DNA of 53,667 nucleotides from the NCBI GenBank assembly GCA_010015655.1, contig ML976660.1, positions 435,737-489,403 on the forward strand, written 5' to 3'. Shown here piece by piece: positions 1-10,725 of this stretch. The notes below the pieces were generated by a model. The model saw only the letters and a program-made list of their open reading frames with translations, was not told the origin of the DNA and searched no databases. A program made the translations under genes and the position numbers. Source of the DNA: Bimuria novae-zelandiae CBS 107.79 (Eukaryota; Ascomycota; Dothideomycetes; Pleosporales; Didymosphaeriaceae). The first letter of the stretch is position 1; each line of letters begins with the position of its first letter.

Positions 1-210
1 GCATCATTGCTCAGCGTCACGGCACCTTTAGGCATAGTTGCAGATGGTAGAGCTTCTAAAAAAGGTTTATTTTAGCTGGTAATTGACGATTTTTGGGAAT
101 TGCTGACATCACGATGCAAGGTTTGGAGGTTTCGAACGCTTTCATCTAATTGGCCATTCATATGTGGCCCGTGTACGGCAGATTCAGGCCCTGCGGGGGA
201 TAATAAGTAG
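1..210. other. unique flank, normal base composition
   Basis: This stretch has mixed base composition and few TA dinucleotides, unlike what follows. The change to TA-rich sequence happens near 200-230. I see no open frame of useful length. It is probably the edge of single-copy DNA beside the repeat block. Confidence 0.5.
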
Positions 211-3200
211 AGGTTCTAGGGTAATTATTAGAGTTAGTATAAATAGAATAAGTATAATATTAAGTAATGTCTCGATCTAGGGGATATATTTTTCTAATAT
301 ATTTTTTACTTTTACTATATTTATGTTAGTAATCGCCTATAATAAGATCCGTATAAAAGGTATTTATTATTATGGCTAGCACTAAAAGACCCTACGCACT
401 ACTAATAGCGTTAAAATAGCTATTATACTTAAAATTAATAGTATTCTAAACTTCATTAAGGCTAAGGATACAGTTTTTAGAGTAGTTACCTTTACTTACG
501 CGATGGTGGTGTTAAAGTTACTACTAAGCTTTCTATTCTAAAAGCGTAAAGTTAGCCTCTCTAGGCTATATAACATTACGGGCTATGCAGATTCTAAGAT
601 AATTAAAAAGCTTATTAGGTAAATTTATAGTATTAAACTTATATATACTTACTCCATTAGCTACGAGGCTTGTCTAATTAGTAAATTTAAGAAGTAGTAC
701 TTTTATTACCTAATAGCTTATGCCGAGCGCCTTTTTAAGCGCGTTTATATAGATATTATAGGGTCTATTACAACTAAGGGCATTTATAGAGAATAATATT
801 TTATTATCTTTATAGATAACTATATTTATTACTAGTAGATCTACTCTTGCAAAGCTAAGGCAAAGATTACTAATATTTTTATTTAATTCTTTAACTACTA
901 CTATATGTAGTACGGCATAGAAATTAAAATTTATTACCTAGATAAGAAGAAGATGTTTATTAATAAGCGTACCTTAAAGTACTTTAAGTAGCGTAGTATA
1001 GTCTTTAAGCCTTTAATAGTATATATAGCCTATTAAAATAGCCCAGCTAAAGCTACTAATTACCTTATAAAGCACTAAGCTTACTATATATTAATTATAG
1101 CTCCTTACTTACCTAACTCCTTTTAGCTATACGCTACGGCCTACGCCATTAATTACGCTAACTACTTACTTATAATAGCTATAACGGTAAATATTACGCT
1201 ATATTAGTAACTCTAGGAGTTTATACGCTTGCCTAATCTAGTCCCTAATATATATACGTTTCACAAGTTTGGCGAGGTAGGCTACACCTATATTAACCGT
1301 AAGCGCCGCGTATAGAGGGATATATGTTTACTCCACGCGCTATTAAGTCGTATTTTATTAGCTACGAAGGCAGCCATATCTATCTTATATATTACCCTTA
1401 AATAGGTAAAATCTATTGCTTTAGCAGCATTAAGTTCCCCGCTTGCAAGATCCTGCCAATTACTATGCCTTATAACGCTTTACTAGCTTCTCTTCTAGAC
1501 GATACATCTTCCATAGTATAATACAACTTGTACTATCCGTCATAGTACGACGAAGAGACTACCCTATATAGGGGCGTTTCTTGTCGGCCCCTTAAGGAGA
1601 CCGCACCCTAATAGGGGGGTAAGAAGACTACTATATAAAAGGAAAAGGCTATTTTACCTATTAATAATATCTTATTATTTGAGCTAGGTTTAAGCTTTAA
1701 GTTTAATAGCTTCTAAAATATCCTAGCGTCTCTAAATTAAGCGACTTATTATAGCGAGATCTCTACTTACGTTAACGCCTATTATATATTATAGGGTAAG
1801 TAGACCCAGCGACTAACTAATTAAGTAGCTACTGACTTTATTATAATGTTTTATAATATTACTATAGCGTTAACTAAGAAAAAATATAGCTATAGCACTA
1901 AGCTACTTTTAAAGTCTTAAAATACTAAGTAGGCGCGTCAGTATTAGTTTAAGGATAGTTAAAAAGACGCTAAGAGCTTTAAGTATTAGGTATATAAAAA
2001 TAATAGTACATAGAATATTATAGTTACGTTGCCTAAGGGCTATCGCATACTACCTATAAAAATAATCTATAAATATAAACTTAATAAGCACTCGCAAGTC
2101 GAGCGCCTTAAGGTCTGCCTAGTTATGTATAGTAATCGCCAGGACCTAGATCTCCAGTAGGAGATGTACGTAATAGTTATGCGCTCTATAACGTTTAAGT
2201 TTATTATAGCTTTTATTACCGCCCTAGGCTAGGAGTGCGATTAAATTAACTTTATTATAGCGTTTTTTAATAGTTTCTAAATAAGGATAAGCATGTTTAC
2301 GTTTCTCTACTAAATAAACGTATTATTAAGCTAAATAGGGCCCTTCATAGGCTCCGCTATAGTTTATAACTTTAGTATAAGGAGCTCTTACGTTTTCTTA
2401 CTACTATTAGTTACCTGTCTATTAAAGCAGACCCTTTTATTTATTATTTAATAAAGATACTTAATAAAGATACTAGCTATATTATTTTACTCCTTATTAA
2501 TAATATTTTACTTATTAGTCTTATAAAGACGAAAGTCGCCGCGCTTAAGACGCTTATTATAGCTAAATATTACTATTACGACTTAGACCCTGTTTCTTAC
2601 TATTTAGGTATAAATGTTTAACGGAATTATAATACTTACACGCTTAAGCTTTTAATAAAGCTATACTTATTAAAGCTTCTTACTAATTATATTTATAAAA
2701 GTAACACTCGCGATATCCTACTCTTTATAAAAGTCTTTAGTAAGTGAAAGGCTACTAAGTCTTACGCGGATAACCTTAAGAAGAAATACTAATCTTTTAT
2801 AGGTAAACTCTTATACCTAGCTATTTAGCTTTAAGCTAATATAGCCTAGGCTGTTAACTTTCTCGCGTGCTTTATAAGTAACCTAACTAAGTAGTAGTAC
2901 GCCTACTATTTTAATATTTTTAATTATCTTGCATTATATAAGAACTTAGTTATACGTTATAAGGGCATGGCAGATAATATAATAATTAATTATGTAGTTA
3001 ATAGTATCTATAGTTACTCTAATATTAGCTTTGCTAACTATAAAAGTCGCGAGTTAAGCTATAATTATAATTTTAATATATCCGGAGGTAGTATCTGCTA
3101 TAAGTCACGTAAGTAGCCTGTTATTACTATATCTACGCTGGAAGCGGAGACAGTTACTCTTATCTTTATAGGCAAAGAGTCGGCGTGGATCTACCGCCTT

Positions 3201-3490
3201 ACCTACTAGCTAGGCCTTTATAGCTCTAATTATAAAATTACTCTGTACGGAGACAACCTGCTAGCTATTAATTTATTTTGCTTAAATAGCTATTACTAGC
3301 GTATAAAGTATATTAATACGTACTATTACTATTATAAGGAGTAAGTTAAGCTAGGCCGCCTCGAGGTTAAATATGTTACTATCGATAAGATAGCTACTAA
3401 TAGACTCACTAAACCACTCTCTAAGGATCTCTATAGCCACTTTTTAGGCCTAATTAGTCTCTAGCTACCTACTATTATATAGGACTAAGG
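211..3490 (+). mobile_element. Ty1/copia retrotransposon relic C0, RIP-degraded
   Basis: The forward strand, read through many stop codons, gives the copia order integrase, reverse transcriptase, RNase H. No reading frame longer than about 60 codons survives. A purine run next to TG (CTAAGGGATGTAC, about 3485-3497) may mark the polypurine tract and the start of a 3' LTR, but no matching 5' LTR was found, so both ends are approximate. Gag was not recognised. The sequence is very TA-rich, consistent with heavy RIP. Confidence 0.75.
700..3480 (+). pseudogene. copia-type pol remnant (integrase, RT, RNase H)
   Basis: The integrase core is readable from about 720 to 1500. The first Asp lies in IDNY (about 814) and the second in YYLDKKK (about 939). 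The third acidic position falls in NSPAKATN (about 1045), where the family has NGPAE, so Glu has become Lys as expected from G-to-A change. The conserved post-catalytic segment around FHKFGEVGYTYINRKRR follows at about 1257-1310. An RVT_2-like segment lies around 2170-2400. RNase H runs from about 2930 to 3470, with STLEAETVTLIFIGKESAW at 3131-3190 and a later TKPLSKDLYSHF tail. This is the family layout of Pseudoviridae pol. Many codons are now TAA or TAG, so no product is possible. Confidence 0.75.
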
Positions 3491-3720
3491 GATGTACTAT
3501 CTCGTCTTTCTCGCTTTGTTTTAATTTACTCCCTCGTTATTAGTCGCTCTGAGGGGTGTATTCGAGGATCCTGCCGTAGGCAGGAGTACCAGAGAGCTCC
3601 TTCCTAGCTTCGTGGTTGATTTTGGTCGAGCACATGCATTAGCTTGGCGCGTACTCAACACGTATATAGGCTTAGTAGGCAGATAGCTTAATCGAACACC
3701 TGTTCTTTTCATTAGTTAAC
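3491..3720. other. partly unmutated segment after copia C0, possible LTR remnant
   Basis: This segment is more GC-rich than its surroundings (for example GAGGATCCTGCCGTAGGCAG near 3565) and directly follows the candidate polypurine tract of C0. It may be the C0 3' LTR. I found no second copy in the window, so this is inference. Short open frames here have no recognisable content. Confidence 0.3.
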
Positions 3721-5010
3721 TTTCCTCTATTTAGACATGCTAAATACTAAGGTTACACTTTTTTTTAATTCTTACCTAAGTAGGCTATTTTAGGTAAATC
3801 TTTTAAGTATAGTTTCTAAATTAAGTGGTGATATGCCTGTAACCTTAAAGGCCTTAAGAATTAATAACTACTTAAATAAACTCTAATAGGCCGTTTAGAA
3901 TAGGCTAAAAAATTCTCTTTTAGTAACTAGTAATAGCCCCTAGCTTTTATATAGAAAGGCTAAAAGCTTAGCTAAATAAGTAATAAGAGAAGCTTAAATA
4001 TAATAATATTAAGTAGTTATAGCGTATAAGTTAAATAAAGTAAAAATATAGTAAGGAGGATATTGTTCTAATTATAGTAGTTAATAAAATCTATAGTATA
4101 GTAGAATCTATAGTTATTAAAAATAAATAGTTAATAAAAGTATTAGGCTTTCCCTCTAGTACTATAATTAAACCCTTATTTAAGCCACGTAAGACTAATA
4201 TCGTTGTTTATTTAGCCTAAGCTTAATAAGGTAATAAAGACTAAGTAGTATATAGTGTTAATTTTTCTGTCTAGCTTAATTATAGGCTTTAAGGGCCTGC
4301 CTAATAAATAAGCGCTAGATCTAACGCTGATCTATCGGCGTATATGTAGACTAGGATCGAGATCTACTCGCAACTACCATCCTAAATTGCCTGCCTCATT
4401 TCCTTACTTTCGTACATCTACCTACTGAAGATCCTCTTTGAAAGGGAGGTAATGCCAAGTAGGATACCCTTTTCATCCATATTATATATATGGCGAGCTT
4501 TAATGCTATATTAGCTTGTTTTCTACTATAAAAGGCTAAAATATAGGCGGTACTTTACCTCTAAGTTAGCCTAGTAGTAATTACTATATAAACTAGCTAT
4601 TTAGCGTAAAATAAGCTAAGCACTGTTCTATTTAATAAATTAATTAACCTAGTATATACTAATACTTATTTTAATTATATATACTATAAAACTCTAAATT
4701 ATTTCTCTTATAAGTAGTAAACTTTATTAAATGAGCTCTTTTATATAACGTATAAGCTTTTACTCTTATTAAGGGCTAAGTTTTTATTAGTTAATTCTCT
4801 TAACTGTACGTGCCTCCGTTTTAGACTAGTATTTTTACGCTAAAGTAGAGCGTATAATGATATACTTTTTTATCATTTTTATAAAGTTAATAAATTTTAT
4901 AAAATTTAGTAATTATATAGCTATAAGCGCAGCCTTAATAGACCCTATATTAGTTATATTAGGTGGTATTAGAGTTTAGGATATTTTCGTGTTGAGCGCG
5001 TATTAAGGTT
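3720..5010 (-). mobile_element. DDE_1 (pogo/CENP-B-like) DNA transposon, copy 1, degraded and partial
   Basis: The stretch from about 3840 to 4990 aligns by eye, in the same orientation, with about 5810-6940. Shared landmarks include TTAATAAAATCTAT and AAGATCCTCTTT. Read on the minus strand it gives a DDE_1-type catalytic region (DISLTWLK, then DFINYYNQNNILL with a stop at Q, then an LTYTL..LN stretch). The C-terminal tail seen in copy 2 (5060-5800) has no counterpart here, so this copy looks 3'-truncated. No terminal inverted repeats were identified. Confidence 0.55.
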
Positions 5011-5064
5011 CACCTCGAAGCGACCCCACTGACAAAGCGACCCACCTGAACACTAACACAGCCT
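5010..5064. repeat. GC-rich TIR-like island between the two DDE_1 copies
   Basis: This is a short unmutated stretch (GGTTCACCTCGAAGCGACCC...AGCGACCCACC) in otherwise RIP-degraded DNA. It contains a repeated AAGCGACCC motif. Direct sub-repeats of this kind also occur inside the terminal inverted repeats of the Fot1-like elements in this window, so it may be the left end of copy 2. The possible partner at about 6950-6995 shares only GACCCACC and a GCCTTAACTT-like stretch. Confidence 0.35.
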
Positions 5065-5199
5065 TACAACTTAAAGTTATAAAGCCTTACATAATAGCTA
5101 TTATCGCGACATTTTTTAATAGTAATATATTAATGCTTTAATTAATATATATAGATATTGATATTATATAACAGGCGTAATATTATAACTATATTATAA

Positions 5200-6900
5200 C
5201 TTAAGAACTAGTGCGCCTATAGTAGTGTGCTAAAGCTCTTCTTTACTTATAGATCTATTTAATAGCCTTTTTAGTCTTCTATTTCTCTTTTACTAACTTA
5301 GCTATATAGCTCTTACCTAATACCTTACTTCCTTCTCCCTTACCTTTGCCTGTCTTGTCTCCTTACAAAGCCTATTTATCTCAGCTTTTTAAAGTTATAC
5401 CTGCTCCTGTTTGCGCTTTTAGAGCTACTAGTAAATACGTGCCTTCTTTACCTTCCTTAAAAACCATTAAAAACTAAAATATAGCTCTACTATAGTACTT
5501 TTTAGTTTTTTTTAAGTAAAATTGGTTTACCTTACTTACGTATTTTTTTTTATTAATTAGAGCCGTACGTAGGCCCTTAGCCTTATATTTAAGAAGGGTC
5601 TTTTAAGTTAAAATTTAGTAAAAGGCTTAGCTTAGCTTTTGAGCTTGCCTATTACCTTAATTTTTAACTATTTAATATAGTAGGCCTTTAGTCTTCTTTT
5701 AGTTTAAATACTTAAGGCTCAGGACTCGCTATTACTTAAGAAGCTTAAGCTAGTATTAAATTTTTATAATATAATTTTAAAATTAAAATGTAAGAGATCT
5801 ATAGCTTTAAAGGCCTTTAAAATTATTAATATCATAAAAATGGCCTACTAAGCTTAGCACAAAAGGGGAAAGAAATTTTTCCTATTTATTAAGTTAAAAC
5901 CTTAGCTCCTTTTTATAAAAGCTAAGATCTTATTTAAGTGGACTATGAATAGAGGCTTAAATATAGCTATATTAAGCGTCTATAGCGTATAGGTTAAATA
6001 CGAAGGATGTATAGCAAGAAAAATATTATTTTAATTATAGTACTTAATAAAATCTATTATAATGTAAGATCTACAGCTATTTAGGATAAGTAATTAATAG
6101 AAAGATTAAGCCTTTATCTTTATATTATAATTAAATACTTGTTTAAGCCATGCAAGACTGATATTATTATTTATTTAATTAACGGATAATAAGGAGATTT
6201 AAATTTAATAAGTTTTATAATTAAGGACCTATAGTTATAAGTCCTGTATTAATCCTAAAGCTAACTAATAAATAAGAGTAGGCTTAAGGTAAGATTTATT
6301 AGCGTAGATATAGGCTAGCAGCGTTATCCACTCTTATAAGCTATCCTAAATAGTACCCCTCCTCTTTCTATCTTTATACAAGGCCTTGCTAAAGATCCTC
6401 TTTAAGTAACCTATAATACGAATTATATAGCCTTTTTTATTTATATTATAAATATAACGCGCCTTAACGTAATATTAACCAATCTTTTTACATAAGAAGT
6501 TAAAGTAAAAGCTATACTTATTTTTTAAATTAGTCTTATAGTAACCATTATTAATCTTTATTATTAATTTTGAAATAAGCTTATTAGGATATTGCTAAAT
6601 AAAGTATTTAATTTAATTTACTCTAAGCTCCGTCCTTATAATTTATAAGGTAAAATTTCTAACTATAGCTTATATAGGTAAAAGGCCTTACTTAGTAAGT
6701 TTTTTAATATAAAGTAAGATCTCCTACTTTTCTTATAGATAAAAAGCTTATTAATATTTATAGCGAGTAGCGCGCGTAGTTAAGACGCCTTAGTATTTTT
6801 ATTTAAGCGTTATATAGCTATAACTATAATCTTTTATAATCTTTTCATAGCTAAATTTTTCTTTAGGTTCTAGTAATTTAATCACTACTATTATAGCCTT
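5200..6900 (-). pseudogene. DDE_1 transposase remnant of copy 2
   Basis: Known family role: cut-and-paste transposase with an N-terminal helix-turn-helix/CENP-B DNA-binding domain and a DDE catalytic domain, acting in the nucleus. The catalytic half is readable on the minus strand around 5850-6250. Two of the three expected acidic residues are changed to Asn (GAC/GAT to AAC/AAT), and many Gln codons are now stops. The N-terminal DNA-binding half, towards 6900, is too mutated to delimit. Non-functional. Confidence 0.55.
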
Positions 6901-6990
6901 AATTAGGTTTATATTAGTAGAGTTATCGCGTGTTGAAGTTAAGGCCTTATCTTGGTGGGTGGGTCATGTTCGGCTAGCGCAGCCAGACTT

Positions 6991-7552
6991 AAATTGAAGT
7001 CATGGGCATACCCTGCAACCCTTCACCTCCCATGAAGTCCATCCGAAACTGCCATGGAACTACGTATCAGCAATTCTTGTTGCTGAAAGATTGATGTCTT
7101 CGCAAGGGATTTCTGACTGCGTGACGAGAACGGCCCCATCGCGGCTCTGCAACTGAAACGTAGAAACTCCCATCTTTAAGTCAGTACCGACATTCACAAT
7201 GAAGATGGAGCAATGTGGAGAAGATCACATATCAACCTGAGAATGGTTAGTTCCAGACATCAACAGTGTAGCCCCCGTGGTCGCTCGCCCGAGGCGACTG
7301 CAACTGCACCTATCTGCCCATTCCCGTTCACTTCCGTCTGCTCGGCGACATGGAAGCCCTCGGCGAGCTTTCGAAAAATCCCGTTCGGCCCGCTCACTGA
7401 CATTACAGTTTGCCTTGATGTGATTTCCAAGCAATCTAATGTTGTTGATGCCATGACCCCATTTCTCACGTACATGTCAGGATCTCCTTCGCCTTAAATA
7501 ACGACCTTTGCAGACCAGAGCATCGCTTTCCAAGGACAAAAGGATCTTTACC
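6991..7552. other. left part of the GC island, 5' flank of the YeeE-like gene
   Basis: Base composition returns to normal here. The stretch is upstream of the YeeE-like start at 7553 and probably holds its promoter; no clear TATA box was seen. On the minus strand, 7260-7475 is open for 71 codons, and a second open piece of about 35 codons lies at about 7063-7170. Neither resembles a protein I recognise, and they are not joined convincingly by splice sites. Confidence 0.35.
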
Positions 7553-8683
7553 ATGGTACCAACCTTTATATCTTCTTCCGCCGCGGGCGCTCTCTTTGGC
7601 GCCGCGCTCGCCTCGTCAGGCGTATACCTCCCCTCCGTCATAACATCTCAGATGCATCTCAGCGACTTCCACATGGTCAAGGTATTTCTAGCAGCCAGTG
7701 CCAGCAGCTCGTACGTCTTCTACCCCTTGCCCTTCCTTTCCCCTTCCCACGCTCTCATCCCACACCAAACCTCACCATTCCAGCCCCCTAATAGACGGTG
7801 ACAGCGTCGTGTTCGCACTATTTTCCCATTTCCGCTCCCTCCTCGGAAGGCCACGACCCCCTTCCCGCGCCCCTCCTCCCTCGGCCTATTCAGCCGCTAC
7901 GACGGCAACATCCTCGGCGGCGCCATGGTCAGCATCGGCATGACGCTCACCGGCGTGTGTCCCGGTACAGTCCTCGTGTAGCTTTCCGCCTGCCTTCCCT
8001 CAGGCTTGTTCGTCCTGGGCGGAGGCATCCTCGGAGGAAACCTGTACACCCAGCTCATCCCGTACCTCCCACCCCCATCTCCAGCCTCGTCCTTGGAAAA
8101 AGAAAAGCCAAACGAGAATCTCACCGTGCAAGGGAAGCTTGGCATGTCGACGCGCTCTGCAGTTCTGATGTACGAGGTATGCTGCTTGGTAGTCATCAAT
8201 CTGGCAACGCTGCTGGGGCCTGAAAGCGTAGGGGTGCCATTGCATCCGCTTCTTGGGGGTGCGGCAATAGGGGGCGCGCAGGCCGCTTCTCTGCTATTGA
8301 CGGGGGTTCCCGTAGGCGTTTCGACGGCGTACAAGGTCGGAGCGACGTATATCTGGCGAACTATTACTTCGTTGTCTAGTCACGAGGCAAAGGGCGCGCC
8401 GCTCGCTCCGCTGCCGCCGTTGAAGTCGGTGTATTTTGCTGCTGGTATCGTCGCTGGGAGTAAAATGTTACTTAGAGCAGTTCCCTCGGCTGTGGTTGGG
8501 ACAGTCCTCGACATTAGGGCTTCGCGGGGCGTACTTGGCTTGATTATGGTGCTCGGAGTGAGGCTGGCCGGGGGGTGTACGTCGGGGCATGGGATTAGTA
8601 GGATGGTGATGCTCTCAGTTTCGAGTATCGTTACGGTTGGGTCAATGTTTCTTGGCGGTTTCGGCTCGGCACTCTTGGTTTGA
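7553..8683 (+). pseudogene. YeeE/YedE-family sulfur-transport membrane protein, disrupted
   Basis: This belongs to the YeeE/YedE (sulphur transport, PF04143) family of multi-pass membrane proteins. Bacterial members are linked to uptake of reduced sulfur compounds; the fungal role is less defined. Exon 1 is 7553-7710, from an ATG in an ACCATGG context. An intron at 7711-7804 (GTACGT...ACAG, phase 2) joins it to exon 2, 7805-8683. Recognisable blocks are LSDFHMVKVFLAASASSS, SRYDGNILGGAMVSIGMTL, GVCPGTVLV, GLFVLGGGILGG, LLLTGVPVGVSTAYKVG and, near the C-terminus, LAGGCTSGHGIS (about 8565-8600). Two lesions are visible. TAG at 7979-7981 replaces the expected Gln codon CAG just after CPGTVLV. The frame also shifts in the C run at 7857-7861, where one extra C would restore it. 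A weak alternative donor (GTCTTC, 7715) would avoid the shift but not the stop. The family call is secure; whether any product is made is doubtful. Confidence 0.75.
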
Positions 8684-9212
8684 TGATGAGCTTGTGCTAC
8701 CTTCTTAGAGCGAATGAACTAGAGGAGGATGATTTTAAAAGGAGCGGTAATGAACACCAAATACAAAACTATCTAGAAGATGGAAGGAACTCGTTTCACT
8801 GCACTGAACATAGTTCCTCTGAAATATGCTGGAAATTATGAAACGTATATAACAAGCGTATCCAAACTACAGTACACATGTAGACCATCTTATTCAACGG
8901 ACGATTGAAAATTATCGCGAGTCGCCATCACCAGGGATCAAACGCTTTTTGTAAATGGATCGTTTATTAAATGACTAAGAAGCTGAAGGCTGGTGGTAAA
9001 GTACACTGGTATCTCGCTCATTCCTCGCCCCATAAACCGAACCTAGAAAACGCCTTCGCTCATTGTCGTACAAATCTCATGCATGGTGTGTTTCACAGAC
9101 GTGTTGAACCGTCCGAGCGCCGTCACCATCTCAACTCCCATCATCGAAGTAAAACTTTCGACGGCCGTATGTGACCAAAGATCTGAGGCCTCTTGGAGAG
9201 CTGGTCAATGAT
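8684..9212. other. convergent intergenic region
   Basis: This is the shared 3' region of the YeeE-like gene and the PAP2 gene, with ordinary base composition. The open frame at 8971-9174 (+) has no recognisable content and overlaps the 3' flank of the PAP2 gene. I see no RNA gene or repeat. Confidence 0.5.
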
Positions 9213-10725
9213 TTAGACCATCTGCTCACCCATGCGGCTCCCACCCACAGGGCGGCGATCAATCGAGGGACCGGATGTGTGGCCGTGACCTCCAGTGCCG
9301 ACAACACCACCATGGGTGCCACGTCTGTTCGCAGCACCGTGAATAGCGGCACCACCAGCTTGGGCAGCCGACTGAGCCATGCTTCCACGAGGACCATCAG
9401 CAGCATCGCCAGGAGCTCCACCCCAGGCCGAACCGTTGTGTTCTCCCCAGCCAGCCTTGCGGGTGAAGGTCGCGTCGTGGAAGCCGTCGAAGGTAGATGG
9501 ACCAGCGCCGTAGATGAAGGGAGCGGACCGAACGAGCGGGATGTGGTTGACTGAACCATGTCATTAGTACTTGGGTCGCAGAGAAACGAGAAGTGGGAGT
9601 ACTTACACCTGAAGTCCCAAACACTCGCGTAGGTCATGCGGTATGCGGAGAAAGCCATAATGGTACCAATGATGGCCCCAGCGAGAATATCGTACCAGTT
9701 GTGGAACTCATCGATAGTCAAGGCGCCACCGATCAGACACGCACCGAGAATGGGGGCATAGAGCACGATAAGCTTCCACATGGCAGGGTGGTAGTTGGAG
9801 AACACCTTCAACTTGGCGTTGAGATAGCAGTAGAGGTAGACGAAGCCAGCAAAGGCAGCCGTAGTGTGACCAGACGGCATCGACTCTAGGCTGTCGTTGA
9901 TCTGGTTCTTATTGCCGGTACAGATGCTTCTGTCAAACATGATCTGGCGGTACCCGTTTGCGATGTTGCCGTGGGGGATCATGCTTGGGGGAATAACAGG
10001 CTTGCACACGGCCAGGAAGTGCGGGCGCAGACCGCCAATGAGCCACTTGACGAAGACCTGGAAGACGGCGGCGGAGATGAGGCTGTAGAGGAGCCCGACG
10101 GTGGCGTTGTTGACGTCCCAGAAAGAGCGCACACGGATCTGGCAGATGAGGAAGACGGCGAAGGGGATAAAGAAGGCCATGAGGGCAGCGGCCCAGATAG
10201 GGATAATCTCATTGCGCAGTGGATATGCGAATTGCGGGTAGACAATTTCGCCATCCGAGAAGATGACTGTTCAAGTCAGTATTTTGTCACGAGTGACAAG
10301 TAGAAGCAATGTGATCATACCAGGAAAGCTCCGAGACGGTGCAGGATCTGCCATGTAAACTCCCAGGCCTAGGTTTTTTCGTCAGTATAATACACCACAT
10401 AGAAGGGAATGATGAGAGGTGGATGTCTTAGCTGCCCACGACTAGGCTGACGAGTTCAACCATGAGAGCACCTAAACAACTACCTTGTTTCCCGGCATGA
10501 CTTACCAACTGCACCCATAGCTGCCATAGTGACAATATCCAGCGCAGTAGCTTTTAGCCACTGGCCAAACGTAGGACGTGTGTTCCATGCCGTCGTGCCA
10601 TTGTGCGTCGTTGCCGCAGCACCATGGTCGCGCTTGGAGAAGATGCCCGGTTTCTTCTCGTGGGTGCCCGTTGCGGCAGCGGTGTCCGGGTCAACGGCGG
10701 CGCCGCGCCTGTTGAAGAAGCCCAT
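9213..10725 (-). CDS. PAP2-family lipid phosphate / diacylglycerol-pyrophosphate phosphatase (DPP1-like)
   Basis: The predicted protein has 421 residues in four exons: 10506-10725, 10321-10368, 9607-10266 and 9213-9550. Introns are 10369-10505, 10267-10320 and 9551-9606. All are GT-AG and the last has a TACTAATGAC branch site. The spliced length is 1266 nt, an exact multiple of three. The family removes phosphate from diacylglycerol pyrophosphate, phosphatidate and related lipids at membranes. Signatures are KWLIGGLRP (residues 163-171), PSGH (220-223) and IDEFHNWYD (274-282), which supply the Lys/Arg, His and His/Asp active-site residues. Motif three lacks the usual Ser-Arg and reads LTIDEFH; I believe this occurs in some fungal members, so it is not taken as a lesion. 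Several hydrophobic spans fit about six membrane helices. The N-terminus (MGFFNRRG) is polar and the C-terminal 110 residues are Gly/Ala-rich. No stops or RIP marks were seen, so the gene looks intact. Confidence 0.9.

Larger units (their letters stand above)
5010..6990 (-). mobile_element. DDE_1 (pogo/CENP-B-like) DNA transposon, copy 2, degraded
   Basis: Minus-strand reading through stops gives a transposase of the DDE_1 superfamily. The recognisable order is ISLAWLKQVFN, LLILNS (family LLILDG, so the second catalytic Asp is Asn), DFIKYYNQNNIFLAIHPS, TYTLQTLNIAIFKPL (third Asp also Asn), a SQGF..INRKNFF segment, and a basic Lys-rich C-terminal tail at about 5200-5450. The length of about 1.9-2.0 kb suits an autonomous element. 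The ends are uncertain. Confidence 0.6.

Noticed and set aside
7964..8004. Short GT-AG interval that would splice out the TAG codon in the YeeE-like gene
   Set aside because: About 39-41 nt is shorter than usual for fungal introns, and removal would delete the conserved segment after CPG, so a true nonsense change is more likely.
7897..8334. 145-codon minus-strand open frame over the YeeE-like gene
   Set aside because: Antisense shadow of the GC-rich coding region; the plus strand carries the family motifs.
9171..10303. Several plus-strand open frames over the PAP2 gene
   Set aside because: Shadows of the minus-strand exons, which carry the three phosphatase motifs and canonical splice sites.
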